Assembly (NCBI RefSeq): GCF_004134865.1
Contig: NZ_SDPO01000002.1
Span: 868,001 to 932,000 of the forward strand
Reading direction: 5' to 3'
Length of the DNA: 64,000 nucleotides
DNA from: Agromyces fucosus
Lineage (GTDB): Bacteria; Actinomycetota; Actinomycetes; Actinomycetales; Microbacteriaceae
In this document: one piece after another, positions 8,006 to 17,909 of the stretch
How positions within the stretch are numbered: position 1 is the stretch's first letter
Layout of the letters: each line of letters starts with the position of its first letter
Notes under the pieces: generated by a model
Databases searched by the model: none
What the model was told of the DNA's origin: nothing
Seen by the model: only the letters and a program-made list of their open reading frames with translations
Made by a program: the position numbers and the translations under genes

Positions 8006-8656
8006 ATGACCCACCTGCTGCACGTCAACGCCTCCGCCAGGGGCGACGCCAGCCGCTCGCTCGAGCTCGCGACCCGCTTCATCGGCGAACTCCACACCGT
8101 CGACGAGGCACTGACCGTCGACCGCCTCGACGTCTTCGACGGCTCGCTGCCCGAGTTCGGCACCGTCGCCGCCGGCGCCAAGATGGCCACGTTCGCCGGG
8201 CAGGGCCACTCCGTCGCGGAGGAGCGGGCCTGGTCGCAGGCGCGCACCGTGTTCGACCGGTTCGACGCCGCCGACGCCTACGTCTTCAACGTGCCCTTCT
8301 GGAACGCGGGCGTGCCGTACCCCCTGAAGCAGCTCATCGACGTGATCACCCAGCCCGGCTGGGCCTTCGACTTCTCGCCGGACTCGGGGTACCGGGGCCT
8401 GCTGCAGGGCAAGCGCGCCTTCGTCGTGTACACGAGCGGGGTCTACGCCGAGGGACTGCCGCCGTCGTTCGGGGCCGACTTCACCACGAACTTCTTCCGC
8501 GACTGGCTCGGCTTCATCGGCATCGCCGACGTCGAGGAGGTGCACTTCGCACCGACCGTCGTGAACCCCGATGTCGAGGCGTCGCGCCGCGTGGCGCTCG
8601 CTGCCACGATCGAGGCGGCACAGCGGTTCGCGGATTCGGAGCGGTTCGCCGCGTGA
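8006..8656 (+). CDS. FMN-dependent NAD(P)H oxidoreductase (azoreductase/NQO-like)
   Basis: Encodes 216 residues with the flavodoxin fold of the AzoR/NQO family. The FMN phosphate loop is in HVNASARGDASRSLELATRF, the second flavin contact is NVPFWNAGVPYPLKQLIDVI, and the late strand RAFVVYTSGVY completes the site. Such enzymes reduce quinones, azo dyes or other electrophiles by two electrons. The ATG at 8006 is chosen over an upstream in-frame GTG because AAGGAC lies at correct spacing and homology starts here. The divergent HxlR gene probably regulates it in response to quinones or disulfide stress (inference from typical HxlR/azoreductase pairs). Confidence 0.85.
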   Translation: MTHLLHVNASARGDASRSLELATRFIGELHTVDEALTVDRLDVFDGSLPEFGTVAAGAKMATFAGQGHSVAEERAWSQARTVFDRFDAADAYVFNVPFWNAGVPYPLKQLIDVITQPGWAFDFSPDSGYRGLLQGKRAFVVYTSGVYAEGLPPSFGADFTTNFFRDWLGFIGIADVEEVHFAPTVVNPDVEASRRVALAATIEAAQRFADSERFAA

Positions 8657-8684
8657 GCTGAGCCGCGGCGAGGGCGCCGCCCGC

Positions 8685-8690
8685 TACGAT
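8685..8690 (+). promoter_or_regulatory. -10 element TACGAT, leaderless start
   Basis: TACGAT ends 6 nt before the ATG at 8697, giving the DUF1304 gene its own promoter even though it lies 40 nt behind the oxidoreductase gene. Confidence 0.5.
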
Positions 8691-8696
8691 CACGAC

Positions 8697-9077
8697 ATGG
8701 CCGTCATCGGAACCGTGTTCGTCGCCCTCGCCGCGCTGCTGCACGGCTACATCTTCCTGATGGAGAGCGTCTGGTGGACCCGGCCCTCCACGTGGAAGCG
8801 CTTCGGCGTCGCCGACCAGGCAGCCGCCGACGTCACGAAGCCCATGGCCTACAACCAGGGCTTCTACAACCTCTTCCTCGGAATCGGCGCGGCCCTCGGC
8901 CTCGTGCTCTACTGGGCCGACGCGATGGCCGTCGGCAAGACGCTCGTGCTCTTCGCGACGGCGTGCATGTTCCTCGCGGCCGCGGTGCTCACGACGACCG
9001 GGCGCGGCTACCTGAAGCCCGCGCTCGTGCAGGGCACGCTGCCGCTCATCGGCTTCGTGCTGTTCGCCTTCGCCTGA
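8697..9077 (+). CDS. DUF1304 membrane protein
   Basis: Encodes 126 residues with four membrane helices. The DUF1304 pattern is clear: LHGYIFLMESVWWTRPSTWKRFG, KPMAYNQGFYNLFLGIGA, then VLTTTGRGYLKPALVQGTLP. The family is widespread and small, with no established biochemical role that I know of. It follows the oxidoreductase gene on the same strand but has its own leaderless-type promoter (TACGAT). Family call is secure; function is not. Confidence 0.85.
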   Translation: MAVIGTVFVALAALLHGYIFLMESVWWTRPSTWKRFGVADQAAADVTKPMAYNQGFYNLFLGIGAALGLVLYWADAMAVGKTLVLFATACMFLAAAVLTTTGRGYLKPALVQGTLPLIGFVLFAFA

Positions 9078-9129
9078 GCCGACGAGGAGCCGAGCGAGCG
9101 GATGCCGCGGCGCTCGTCGACCGGACCGA

Positions 9130-9504
9130 TCAGTCGCCCTCGACGATGTCGGGCGTCGCCGTGAGCTTCAGCCGGTCGATGAGCTCTGCGGCATGATTCG
9201 TGCTCAGGATGATGCGGGTGAACTCGCCCGCGGCGAGCTCGAGCACGACCGCCTGGCGCTTGCCCTTGACGATCACGAAGTCGCTGCCGCCGTGGTACTT
9301 CCACACGCCGACGGCGACGACGAGCGGCACCTCGGTGCCGCGACGACGGATGCCGCGGATCCAGATCCACGGGTCGTCGGTGATCGTCGCCGAGCGGATG
9401 TCATCGCGCTGCACGACGAGATCGGCGCTGCGGAGCGCGAGCGACTTCTCGGCCGGGGTGAGGTGTACCTCGATCCGGTCGGTGTGCACGCGCAGCTTCG
9501 CCAT
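9130..9504 (-). CDS. Conserved small protein, unknown function (PH-like fold possible)
   Basis: Encodes 124 residues, soluble, with alternating beta-strand-like segments (RIEVHLTPAEKSLALRSADLVV, IRSATITDDPWIWIRGIR, VVLELAAGEFTRIILSTNHAAELIDRL). The strand-rich body ending in one helix resembles the bacterial PH-domain-like proteins, but this is only an impression. The ATG at 9504 is preceded by AGGA on the minus strand. It stands alone between DUF1304 and a REP-like hairpin before hemL. I cannot assign a function. Confidence 0.65.
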   Translation of the reverse strand: MAKLRVHTDRIEVHLTPAEKSLALRSADLVVQRDDIRSATITDDPWIWIRGIRRRGTEVPLVVAVGVWKYHGGSDFVIVKGKRQAVVLELAAGEFTRIILSTNHAAELIDRLKLTATPDIVEGD

Positions 9505-9574
9505 GCTTCCATCCTGCCCGAGTCGCGCATCCGGTGTCGTGTCGACGCCCCACAAAGCGATAACGGTTTCCTCT

Positions 9575-9627
9575 GCGGGTCGAGCCTGTCGAGACCATCC
9601 TGGGCGGTTCCGACAGGCTCAACCTGC
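9575..9627. repeat. REP-like imperfect palindrome
   Basis: Arms 9575-9596 and 9606-9627 are imperfect reverse complements, with the core GAGCCTGTCG / CGACAGGCTC, across a 9-nt loop. It sits 9 bp downstream of the hemL stop and could also stop transcription of the hemB-hemL unit. Such 'CGACAGGCTCAACC' palindromes recur in intergenic DNA of this bacterial family (general knowledge). Confidence 0.65.
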
Positions 9628-9635
9628 ACAGGCGG

Positions 9636-10961
9636 TTACGCCGGTCGAGCGGATGCCGCGGCGCGCGCCGCAGCCGGAAGGGCCTCGAAGACCCGGGCGA
9701 TCGCCGTGTCGTCGTGCGCCGCCGTGACGAACCACGCCTCGAACACGCTCGGCGGCAGCGAGACCCCTGCGTCGAGCATCGCGTGGAAGAACGGGGCGTA
9801 GCGCCACGACTCCTGTCGCTGCACGGTCGCGTAGTCGCGCACGGGCGCGGAGGCGGCCTCCTCGCCGAACACGAAGCTGAAGAGGTTGCCGGCGTGCTGC
9901 ACGCGGTGCGCCACCCCCTCGGCGTCGAGCGCGGCCGAGACGGCGTCGCTGATCGCCTCGGCGGTGGCGTCGAGCTTGCGGTAGACCGAGGCATCCGCTG
10001 CCCTGAGGGTGGCGACGCCGGCGGCGACCGCGACCGGGTTCCCCGAGAGCGTGCCCGCCTGGTAGACGGGGCCGAGGGGCGCGAGCTGGTCCATGATCTC
10101 GGCGCGGCCGCCGAGGGCGGCGACCGGCATGCCGCCGCCGATGACCTTGCCGAAGGTCACGAGGTCGGGGGTGTACGAGGTGTCGGTGCCGTCTTCGAGC
10201 CCCCACCATCCGGCCGCCGAGACGCGGAAGCCGGTGAGCACCTCGTCGGAGATGACGAGCGAGCCGTGCGCGTGCGCGAGCTCGACGACGGCGCGGTTGA
10301 ACCCGGCGACCGGGGGCACGACGCCCATGTTCGCCGCCGCTGCCTCGGTGATGACGGCGGCGATGCGGTGGCCGTGCTCGGCGAATACCGCCGCGAGCGC
10401 GTCGAGGTCGTTGTAGGGCACCACGAGCGTGAGCGCGGCGATGTCGGCCGGTACTCCGGCAGAACCGGGCAGGGCGAAGGTCGCGAGACCCGAACCGGCC
10501 TCGGCGAGGAGCCCGTCGGAGTGGCCGTGGTAGTGCCCGGCGAACTTCACGAGCAGGTCGCGGCCCGTGAAGCCGCGCGCGAGGCGAATGGCGCTCATCG
10601 TCGCCTCGGTGCCCGTCGAGACGAGGCGCAGCTTCCCGACCGGGCCGACGCGCTGTTCGACGAGCTCGGCGAGCTCGGTCTCCGCGGGCGTCGACGCGCC
10701 GAACGAGAGGCCGCGAGCCGCGGCATCCGTCACGGCCTCGATGACCCGCGGGTCGGCGTGACCCAGGATCGCGGGACCCCAGCCGGCGACGAGGTCGACG
10801 TACTCGCGACCCTCGACGTCGGTGACGTAGGGGCCGCGGGCCGACACGAGGAATCGCGGCGTGCCGCCGACCGAGCGGAAGGCGCGCACGGGCGAGTTCA
10901 CCCCGCCCGGGATCGCGGCCTGCGCGCGGGCGAACAGCTCGTCGTTGGTGGGGGCGCTCAT
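9636..10961 (-). CDS. hemL: Glutamate-1-semialdehyde 2,1-aminomutase
   Basis: Encodes 441 residues. It converts glutamate-1-semialdehyde to 5-aminolevulinate, the second step of the C5 heme route, using PLP or PMP in the cytosol. Family landmarks are [14 protein letters not shown] at the N-terminus, [13 protein letters not shown], and [19 protein letters not shown]. The PLP lysine K272 is in [17 protein letters not shown]. Its ATG overlaps the hemB stop (ATGA, 10958-10961), so the two are coupled. The substrate is made by hemA, which lies 23 kb away on the other strand. The unit ends at a REP-like hairpin. Confidence 0.95.
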   Translation of the reverse strand: MSAPTNDELFARAQAAIPGGVNSPVRAFRSVGGTPRFLVSARGPYVTDVEGREYVDLVAGWGPAILGHADPRVIEAVTDAAARGLSFGASTPAETELAELVEQRVGPVGKLRLVSTGTEATMSAIRLARGFTGRDLLVKFAGHYHGHSDGLLAEAGSGLATFALPGSAGVPADIAALTLVVPYNDLDALAAVFAEHGHRIAAVITEAAAANMGVVPPVAGFNRAVVELAHAHGSLVISDEVLTGFRVSAAGWWGLEDGTDTSYTPDLVTFGKVIGGGMPVAALGGRAEIMDQLAPLGPVYQAGTLSGNPVAVAAGVATLRAADASVYRKLDATAEAISDAVSAALDAEGVAHRVQHAGNLFSFVFGEEAASAPVRDYATVQRQESWRYAPFFHAMLDAGVSLPPSVFEAWFVTAAHDDTAIARVFEALPAAARAAASARPA

Positions 10962-11956
10962 GCCGCGTCTCCTTCGCGGATCCACTCGGCCAGTTCGACG
11001 GCCCAGTAGGTGAGCACGGCGTCGGCGCCCGCTCGGCGGATGCCGCGCACCGACTCGATGACGGCGCGCTTGCGATCGATCCAGCCGTGGGCGGCGGCGG
11101 CCTCGATCATCGAGTACTCCCCCGACACCTGGTAGGCCCAGACCGGCACCTCGGATGCCGCGGCGACATCGGCGAGCACGTCGAGGTAGCTGCCGGCCGG
11201 CTTGACCATCACCACGTCGGCGCCCTCGTCGATGTCGATCATCGCCTCGCGGAGCCCCTCGCGGCGGTTGCCGGGATCGAGCTGGTACGTGCGGCGGTCG
11301 CCGTCGAGCGTCGACTCGACCGCGTCGCGGAACGGGCCGTAGTACGCGCTCGCGTACTTGGCCGAGTAGGCGAGGATCGCCGCGTCGTGGTGCCCGGCGT
11401 CGTCGAGGGCGTCGCGCACCGCCGCGACCTGGCCGTCCATCATGCCCGAGAGGCCGAGGAGCTCGGAACCGGCACGGACCTGGGCGAGGGCCATCGAGGT
11501 GTAGCGCTCGAGGGTGGCGTCGTTGTCGACGCGGCCCCGGTCGTCGAGCACGCCGCAGTGGCCGTGGTCGGTGAACTCGTCGAGGCACAGGTCGGTCTGC
11601 ACGACGAGCCGGCCGGCGGATGCCTCGGCGGCGACCCTCGTCGCGAGGTTGAGGATGCCGTCGGGGTCGGTGGCACCCGTGCCGCGCGCGTCGCGCACCT
11701 CGGGGACGCCGAAGAGCATGACGCCGCCGACGCCTGCTGCTGCCGCCTGCTCGACGGCGTCAGGCAGGCTCGAGAGCGAGTGCTGCACGACGCCCGGCAT
11801 CGAGCCGATCGGCACGGCGGCGGAGACGCCCTCGCGGACGAAGATCGGGAGCACGAGCTCGGCGGGGTGCAACCGGGTCTCGGAGACCAGACGGCGCAGG
11901 GCCGGGGTCTCACGCAGGCGGCGCGGGCGGACACGGGGAACGGGCGTGGGGCTCAC
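10958..11956 (-). CDS. hemB: Delta-aminolevulinic acid dehydratase (porphobilinogen synthase)
   Basis: Encodes 332 residues. It condenses two 5-aminolevulinate molecules to porphobilinogen. Both Schiff-base lysines are visible, in [16 protein letters not shown] and [13 protein letters not shown]. The metal-binding stretch reads [13 protein letters not shown], so the three positions that are Cys-Cys-Cys in zinc enzymes are Cys-Asp-Cys here. The GTG at 11956 is preceded by TAGGCT exactly 6 nt upstream, so the hemB-hemL transcript is probably leaderless. A divergent SDR gene shares the intergenic region. Confidence 0.95.
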   Translation of the reverse strand: MSPTPVPRVRPRRLRETPALRRLVSETRLHPAELVLPIFVREGVSAAVPIGSMPGVVQHSLSSLPDAVEQAAAAGVGGVMLFGVPEVRDARGTGATDPDGILNLATRVAAEASAGRLVVQTDLCLDEFTDHGHCGVLDDRGRVDNDATLERYTSMALAQVRAGSELLGLSGMMDGQVAAVRDALDDAGHHDAAILAYSAKYASAYYGPFRDAVESTLDGDRRTYQLDPGNRREGLREAMIDIDEGADVVMVKPAGSYLDVLADVAAASEVPVWAYQVSGEYSMIEAAAAHGWIDRKRAVIESVRGIRRAGADAVLTYWAVELAEWIREGDAA

Positions 11957-11962
11957 CCGTCA

Positions 11963-11968
11963 AGCCTA
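11963..11968 (-). promoter_or_regulatory. -10 element TAGGCT of hemB-hemL, leaderless
   Basis: Minus-strand TAGGCT ends 6 nt before the hemB GTG at 11956; no ribosome-binding site fits in the gap. Confidence 0.55.
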
Positions 11969-12052
11969 CGTCGGCCGCGCTGGACGGTCGCTGACGTGAT
12001 AGATTCCCGGATCGAACCGGCGCCGAGGTGGTCGCCACGAAGGAACCCGACC

Positions 12053-12952
12053 ATGCCACGCATCAACCCCGCCTACCGTTCCCGCCGCGCGCGCCTCGAG
12101 CTTCGCGACGCCGTCTGCGTCGTCACCGGCGCGGCGAGCGGAATGGGACTCGAGTCCGCCCGCCTCCTCGCCCAGCGCGGCGCCGAGCTCGTGATCGTCG
12201 ACCGCGATGGCGCGGCGCTGCACGACCTCGCCGTGGAACTGCGTGCGGGCGGCACCACGGTCAGCATGCACGTCATCGACCTGCGCGAGACCGACGCGAT
12301 CGAGGCGCTGCCGGCCGCGGTGCTCGCCACCCACGGTCGCGTCGACGTCCTCCTGAACTGCGCTGGAGTCTCGATGCTCGGGCGCTTCGAGCAGTTGAGC
12401 CTCGACGAGTTCCGCTGGGTCGTCGACATCAACCTCTGGGGCACGGTCGCGATGAACAAGGCGTTCCTGCCGGCGCTCGCGCGGCGGCCAGCGGCGCACA
12501 TCGCCAATGTCGCGAGCCTCTACGCGCTCGGCGCGCCCGCCGGTCGGGTGCCGTACGTCACCTCGAAGTTCGCCGTGCGCGGCTTCACGGACGCGCTGCG
12601 CCACGAGCTCGAGCGCACCGGCATCACGATGTCCGCCGTCTACCCGGGAGGCGTGCGGACGGCCATCATCCACAACGCACGGGTCGCGGAGGGAGTGCCC
12701 GCCGACGTCGCAGCGCGAGCCGCCGACGCACAGGCGTCGCTGTATCGCACCACGGCGCAGGAGGCCGCCGCGCGCATCGTCGACGGCATCGAACGACGCC
12801 GGCCGCGGGTGTTCATCGGGCGCGACGCACGACTCGCCGACATCGCGACACGGCTCGCCCCCGTCTGGTACTGGTCGGCGATGCGTGGCGTCGTCGCGAA
12901 GGCGGGCGACACGGAAACGGCATCGGGGGCCTCCGCGGCCCATGCGCGGTGA
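12053..12952 (+). CDS. SDR-family NAD(P)-dependent oxidoreductase
   Basis: Encodes 299 residues, a classical short-chain dehydrogenase with a C-terminal tail. The cofactor loop is VVTGAASGMGLESARLLA and the structural strand is LLNCAGVSMLG, with Cys where NNAG is usual. The catalytic Ser is in NVASLYALGAP and the YxxxK pair in YVTSKFAVRGF. The tail RVFIGRDARLADIATRLAPVWYW resembles CDK/retinol-type SDRs that associate with membranes. It has a TAGATT -10 (12000-12005) and AAGGAA before the ATG. It separates two blocks of heme genes without obvious link to them. Substrate unknown. Confidence 0.85.
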   Translation: MPRINPAYRSRRARLELRDAVCVVTGAASGMGLESARLLAQRGAELVIVDRDGAALHDLAVELRAGGTTVSMHVIDLRETDAIEALPAAVLATHGRVDVLLNCAGVSMLGRFEQLSLDEFRWVVDINLWGTVAMNKAFLPALARRPAAHIANVASLYALGAPAGRVPYVTSKFAVRGFTDALRHELERTGITMSAVYPGGVRTAIIHNARVAEGVPADVAARAADAQASLYRTTAQEAAARIVDGIERRRPRVFIGRDARLADIATRLAPVWYWSAMRGVVAKAGDTETASGASAAHAR

Positions 12953-12968
12953 CACGGCTGACGCCGTG

Positions 12969-13021
12969 ACCCGGCTGCCGGCCGGGTGCGAGGAAGCGCG
13001 CCGATGACCCGGCTGCGGGTC
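12969..13021. terminator. Two hairpins between convergent SDR and hemD
   Basis: ACCCGGC-N5-GCCGGGT (12969-12987) and GACCCG-GCTG-CGGGTC (13006-13021) sit between the converging stops at 12952 and 13020 and could end transcription from both sides. Confidence 0.55.
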
Positions 13022-13828
13022 AGGCCTTGGCCGTGGCGGCCTCGACGACGGCGTCGATGAGGGACTCCGCGGTGCGTTCGCGCGCGATCACGTCGACCCG
13101 GAGGCCGACCTGGGCGGCGTCCTTCTTCGTCTGCGGGCCGATCGCGGCCACGAGGATCGACTCGGGGATCGGGCCGAGCTGCTCCTGCACCTGCTCGGCG
13201 ACGCTGCCCGACGTCACGAGCACGGCGTTGACGCGGCCGGAGCGCACGTCTTCGGCGACCTTCGCGGAGACCGGTACGCCGATGGTGCGGTATGCGACGA
13301 CCGCCTCGACATGGTGCCCCATGCGCTCGAGGCCGATGGAGAGGACCTGCTTCGCGATCGCCGAACGCAGTGCGAGCACCTTCAGCCCCGACGCGCCGTC
13401 GGTCGCGGCCTCCCACTCCTCGAGCATGCCGCGCGCGGAGTTGTCTTCGGAGGGCACGATGTCGGCCTGGTACCCCGCCGCGATGAGCGCGGCTGCGGTG
13501 GTCTCCCCGACCGCAGCGACCTTCGTCGTCTCGGGGATGACGGCGTTGTAGGTCGAGAGCACGTCGACCGTCGTCGCGCTCGTGACCGTGAGCCAGTCGA
13601 AGCCGCCGGCGGCGAGCTTCGCGAGCGCAGCCTCGAGGGCCGGCTGGTCGTCGCTCGGCGCGAAGTTGATCAGCGGGGCGACCACGGGCGAGGCGCCACG
13701 GGCGCGCAGGGCGGCGGCGACGCCATCACCCCAGGGCCCGCCGCGCGGCACGAGCACCCGCCATCCGGCGAGCGGCTTGCCGGCGGAGGCAGGCAGGTTG
13801 ATGGCACCCGTCATCGATTCGAATTCGC

Positions 13829-13832
<4 letters not shown>
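13020..13832 (-). CDS. hemD: Uroporphyrinogen-III synthase
   Basis: Encodes 270 residues. It cyclises hydroxymethylbilane to uroporphyrinogen III, flipping ring D. HemD is poorly conserved, but the bilobal pattern is seen: GWRVLVPRGGPWGDGVAAALRARGASPVVAPLINF opens, DWLTVTSATTVDVL marks the first domain, VNAVLVTSGSVAEQV and AAIGPQTKKDAAQVGLRVDVIA the second. The GTG start overlaps the hemC stop (13829-13832), and position as the last gene of hemQ-hemH-hemC-hemD strengthens the call. Length is normal for the family. Confidence 0.92.
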
Positions 13833-14778
<946 letters not shown>

Positions 14779-14782
<4 letters not shown>

Positions 14783-16029
14783 GGCGCGATCCCGGCGAGC
14801 GCGGGCCGGAACCCGAGGCGGACGTTCTCGCAGCAGCCAGGGCGACACACGTCGTACCAGGGACCGAGCTCGGTCTCGGCGGGTCGCTCCGCGACCGGCG
14901 TGCCGTTGACGCGCTCGAGCACGAGGTCGACGAGGCCGGCGACGTAGTCCGGGTGCGTGCCGGGTGTCGGCACGCGCACAGCTGCGAGGCCGTGCTGCTC
15001 CGCGGTCTCGATCGCCTCGTTGTCGAGGTCCCAGAGCACCTCCATGTGGTCGCTCACGAAACCGAGCGGCACGATCACGACGGCCTTGCGGCCCGCGGCG
15101 GGCAGCTCCTCGATGGCGTCGTTGATGTCGGGCTCGAGCCACGGCATCGACGGAGGACCGCTGCGCGACTGGTAGACGAGCTGCCACGGGACATCCGCAG
15201 CCCCCGCCTTGGCCATGACGACCTCGGCGACCGCACGGTGCTGCGCAGCGTACGCGCCGCCCTCGCCGAAGCCGCGCTCGGCCGGGCCGGACTTCGCGGC
15301 ATCGGTCGACGGGATCGAGTGCGTCGCGAAGAGCACCTCGATCTCGGTGGTGCGGTTGAGATCTCCGGATGCCTCGAGGCCCGCGAGCCCGTCTCGCACC
15401 CCCTCGACGAACGGGGCGACGAAACCGGGGTGATCGAAGAACTGCCGCACCTTGTCGATCTGCACCTCGTCGCCGAGGCCGGTGTCGGCGAGCGCGTCCG
15501 CGAAGTCCTCGCGGTACTGCCGGCAGCTCGAGTACGAGCTGTAGGCGCTTGTCGCGATGGCGATGAGCGTCGTGTGCCCCGCGGCCTTCGCCTCGCCGAG
15601 CGCGTCGTTGAGGTAGGGATCCCAGTTGCGGTTGCCCCAGTAGACGGGCAGGTCGATGCCGCGGCGCTCGAGCTCGGCCTCGAGCGCGGCCTTCAGTTCG
15701 CGGTTCTGCTGGTTGATGGGGCTCGTGCCGCCGAAGTGGCGGTAGTGGTGGGCGACCTCTTCGAGCCGCTCGTCGGGGATGCCGCGGCCGCTCGTCACGT
15801 TCCGCAGGAACGGGATGACGTCATCCTGCCCCTCGGGTCCGCCGAAGCCCGCGAGCAGGATCGCGTCGTAGGCGACGGGCTCGGTGACGTGCTCGGGGCC
15901 GCCCTGCGCGGCCGGGGTCGCGCCCGGCACGACCGCCCCGAGGGCGCACGGTGCGGAGGCGGCGGGAGCCGGCTTGCGGCCGTGGGACGGTGCCGGCGCG
16001 GCATCCGAGCCGAGGTTGACCGCGGCCAT
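14779..16029 (-). CDS. hemH: Coproporphyrin III ferrochelatase
   Basis: Encodes up to 416 residues (also called CpfC). In Actinobacteria this enzyme inserts ferrous iron into coproporphyrin III. It begins in earnest at YDAILLAGFGGPEGQDDV and includes VYWGNRNWDPYLNDAL, IAIATSAYSSYSSCRQYRED, and LFATHSIPSTDAA with the active-site His. One internal Cys (SSCRQY) and three C-terminal Cys (DVCRPGCCEN) fit the four ligands of the [2Fe-2S] cluster known in actinobacterial ferrochelatases. The first 47 residues are Ala/Pro-rich and poorly conserved in style; a GTG at 15888 (VTEPVAYD) is a credible alternative start. The ATG at 16029 overlaps the hemQ stop by one base. Confidence 0.94.
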
Positions 16030-16763
16030 TACTGCAGCACCTCCACGAGTTCGGCGGTCGTGATGCGGCGGCCCGTGTAGAAGGGCACCTCTTCGCGCAC
16101 GTGTCGGCGGGCATCGGTGTCGCGCAGCTCGCGCATGAGGTCGACGAGCTCGGTGAGCTCGTCGGACTCGATGGGCAGCAGCCACTCGTAGTCGCCGAGC
16201 GCGAAGGCGCTGACGGTGTTGGCGATGGCCCCGCGGAACGCGGCGCCCTTGCGGCCGTGGTCGGCGAGCATGCGACTGCGCTCCTCGGCGGGCAGGAGGT
16301 ACCACTCGTAGCTGCGCACGAAGGGGTAGACGGTGAGCCACGACTTGGGCTCGATGCCGCGGAGGAAGCCCGGCACGTGCGACTTGTTGAACTCGGCGTC
16401 GCGGTGCACGCCCATCGCGTTCCAGGTCGGCAGGAGGTGCTTCAGGATGCGGGCGCGGCGGAGCTCGCGGAGGGCCCACTGCAGGCCCTCGGCGGTGGGG
16501 CCGTGCAGCCACAGCATCACGTCGGCGTCGGCGCGGAGCCCCGAGACGTCGTAGATGCCGCGAAGGGTGACCCCTTCGTTCTCGACAAGCGCGATGACGC
16601 CGTCGAGTTCTTCGACGACACGGCGCACGTCGTGGCCGTCGTAGTCATCGGGCCTCGCCGGATCCCGCCGGAGCACGGCGAACACCGTGAAGCCCTCGGG
16701 AGAATCGGTTTCGGATTCGGGACGGAGCGCGTCGGCTGCCGCTTCGGCAGCGGGGGAAGACAT
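16029..16763 (-). CDS. hemQ: Coproheme decarboxylase (HemQ/ChdC)
   Basis: Encodes 244 residues. It oxidatively decarboxylates Fe-coproporphyrin to heme b using peroxide, the final step of the coproporphyrin route. It is a chlorite-dismutase-fold protein: FTVFAVLRRDPARP, DVSGLRADADVMLWLHGP, and PKSWLTVYPFVRSYEWYLLP with the tyrosine expected to form the radical. MLADHGRKG and NTVSAFALGDYEW line the heme site. It is the first gene of hemQ-hemH-hemC-hemD, with a GGAG ribosome-binding site. A short acidic N-terminus (residues 1-22) precedes the fold. Divergent from a DNA-repair gene. Confidence 0.95.
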   Translation of the reverse strand: MSSPAAEAAADALRPESETDSPEGFTVFAVLRRDPARPDDYDGHDVRRVVEELDGVIALVENEGVTLRGIYDVSGLRADADVMLWLHGPTAEGLQWALRELRRARILKHLLPTWNAMGVHRDAEFNKSHVPGFLRGIEPKSWLTVYPFVRSYEWYLLPAEERSRMLADHGRKGAAFRGAIANTVSAFALGDYEWLLPIESDELTELVDLMRELRDTDARRHVREEVPFYTGRRITTAELVEVLQ

Positions 16764-16824
16764 GTCTCCAGTCTCCCCCTTTCCGCGTGATCGGCCAAAA
16801 GAGCGTGCGGATGACCCGGCGACG

Positions 16825-16830
16825 TACGCT
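16825..16830 (+). promoter_or_regulatory. -10 element TACGCT, leaderless start
   Basis: TACGCT ends 6 nt before the ATG at 16837 of the pyrimidine-dimer glycosylase gene. Confidence 0.5.
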
Positions 16831-16836
16831 CGTCGG

Positions 16837-17277
16837 ATGAGGATCTGGTCGCTGCACCCGCGCTACCTCGATCGCCAGGGGCTCACGGCCTGCTGGCGCG
16901 AGACCCTGCTCGCGCAGGCGGTGCTCGAGGGTGCGACCCGGGGCTACACCCGGCACCCGCAGCTCGAACGGTTCCGCGCCGCGTCCGACCCCCTCGGCGC
17001 GATCGGCGACCACCTCGCCGGCATCGCCGAGGAGGCGACCGCCCGCGGCTACCGCTTCGACGGCAGCAAGGTGCACCGGCGGAGTACGCCCGCGGTGCGG
17101 CTCGAGGTGACGGACGGCCAGCTCGCGCTCGAGTGGGAGCACCTGCTCAGGAAACTGTCGGTCAGGAGCCCCGAGCTGGCTGCCCGGTGGTCGGGCATCG
17201 AGCTGCCCGACCCGCATCCGCTCTTCACGGTCGTCGACGGACCCGTCGCATCATGGGAGCGCGCGGCCGCGCCGTGA
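16837..17277 (+). CDS. Pyrimidine dimer DNA glycosylase / endonuclease V-type protein
   Basis: Encodes 146 residues. The opening MRIWSLHPRYLDRQGLTACW with RETLLAQAVLEG, and GYTRHPQLERFRA after it, is the hallmark of the bacterial family related to T4 endonuclease V (Pyr_excise). The T4 enzyme removes UV-induced cyclobutane dimers using its N-terminal amine and a Glu. The start is supported both by this pattern and by the leaderless-type promoter. A UV-repair gene next to the carotenoid locus makes physiological sense for a light-exposed bacterium, but that link is inference. No SOS box is seen upstream. Confidence 0.85.
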   Translation: MRIWSLHPRYLDRQGLTACWRETLLAQAVLEGATRGYTRHPQLERFRAASDPLGAIGDHLAGIAEEATARGYRFDGSKVHRRSTPAVRLEVTDGQLALEWEHLLRKLSVRSPELAARWSGIELPDPHPLFTVVDGPVASWERAAAP

Positions 17278-17283
17278 TCGCGG

Positions 17284-17835
17284 CTACTCGTGATCCTGCT
17301 CGGTCGCGCTGAGCGCGTCGAGGAAGCGGATCACGACCTCGCGCTCGTCTGGGGTGAGCGCGGCCGCGGCGTCGAATCGCCGGGCGTGCAAGCGGCCCAC
17401 CGACTCGCGCGCCACAATGCGGGTGTCGTCGGTCACCGAGATGGCGAGCGCGCGCCGATCGCTCGGGTGCGGCGCCCGCACGATGTGGCCGCCGCGCTCG
17501 AGCCGGTCGAGCAGCTTGGTCGTCGACGCGCTCGAGATGCCGAGGTACTCGCTGATCGCGCCGGGCGTCGCGATCTCGCCCTGGTTGCGGGCGGCGATGA
17601 GGAAGCGCAGGGCGCGCATGTCGGTGGGGTTGAGCTTCATGTAGCGGCTCGACGCCTCGCTCATGCGGCGCTCCGCCTCGTGCCAGCCCCGCAGGCTCTG
17701 CATGACGCGCACGATCTGGTCGACCTGCTCGTCGTCGAGTCCGGAACGGTTCACGAGTTCTTCGTCGTGGTCGGAGATGCGGGGGTCGTGCATCGCGGCC
17801 GCGATGTCGTGCCGCCCCTCCCGCTCAGTTGCCAT
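17284..17835 (-). CDS. MarR-family regulator, CrtR-like
   Basis: Encodes 183 residues. A MarR winged helix is clear: NPTDMRALRFLIAA, recognition helix region GAISEYLGISSASTTKLLDRLERGGHI, and wing RAPHPSDRRALAISVT. In Corynebacterium glutamicum a MarR protein (CrtR) divergent from crtE represses the carotenoid operon and is released by GGPP. Here the same position, divergent from idi-crtE, suggests the same job. The -10 TAGAAT (17842-17847, minus) ends 6 nt before the ATG, so the mRNA is probably leaderless. Palindromic TAGC/GCTA repeats fill the intergenic region. Function is inferred from position and family. Confidence 0.8.
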   Translation of the reverse strand: MATEREGRHDIAAAMHDPRISDHDEELVNRSGLDDEQVDQIVRVMQSLRGWHEAERRMSEASSRYMKLNPTDMRALRFLIAARNQGEIATPGAISEYLGISSASTTKLLDRLERGGHIVRAPHPSDRRALAISVTDDTRIVARESVGRLHARRFDAAAALTPDEREVVIRFLDALSATEQDHE

Positions 17836-17841
17836 GGCTTG

Positions 17842-17887
17842 ATTCTAGCCAGTTTGTTTATTTCTCGCTAAGCTAACTTCTAGCCAA
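17842..17887. promoter_or_regulatory. Divergent crt promoter/operator region
   Basis: The 74-bp gap holds TTCTAGCCA twice (17843-17851, 17878-17886), the dyad GCTA-N5-TAGC (17872-17884), a plus-strand TAAGCT (17869-17874) as possible -10 for idi, and minus TAGAAT (17842-17847) for marR. It is AT-richer than the surroundings. MarR binding here is inferred. Confidence 0.5.
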
Positions 17888-17909
17888 TGCAGCAAAGGAG
17901 GGAGTCCCC

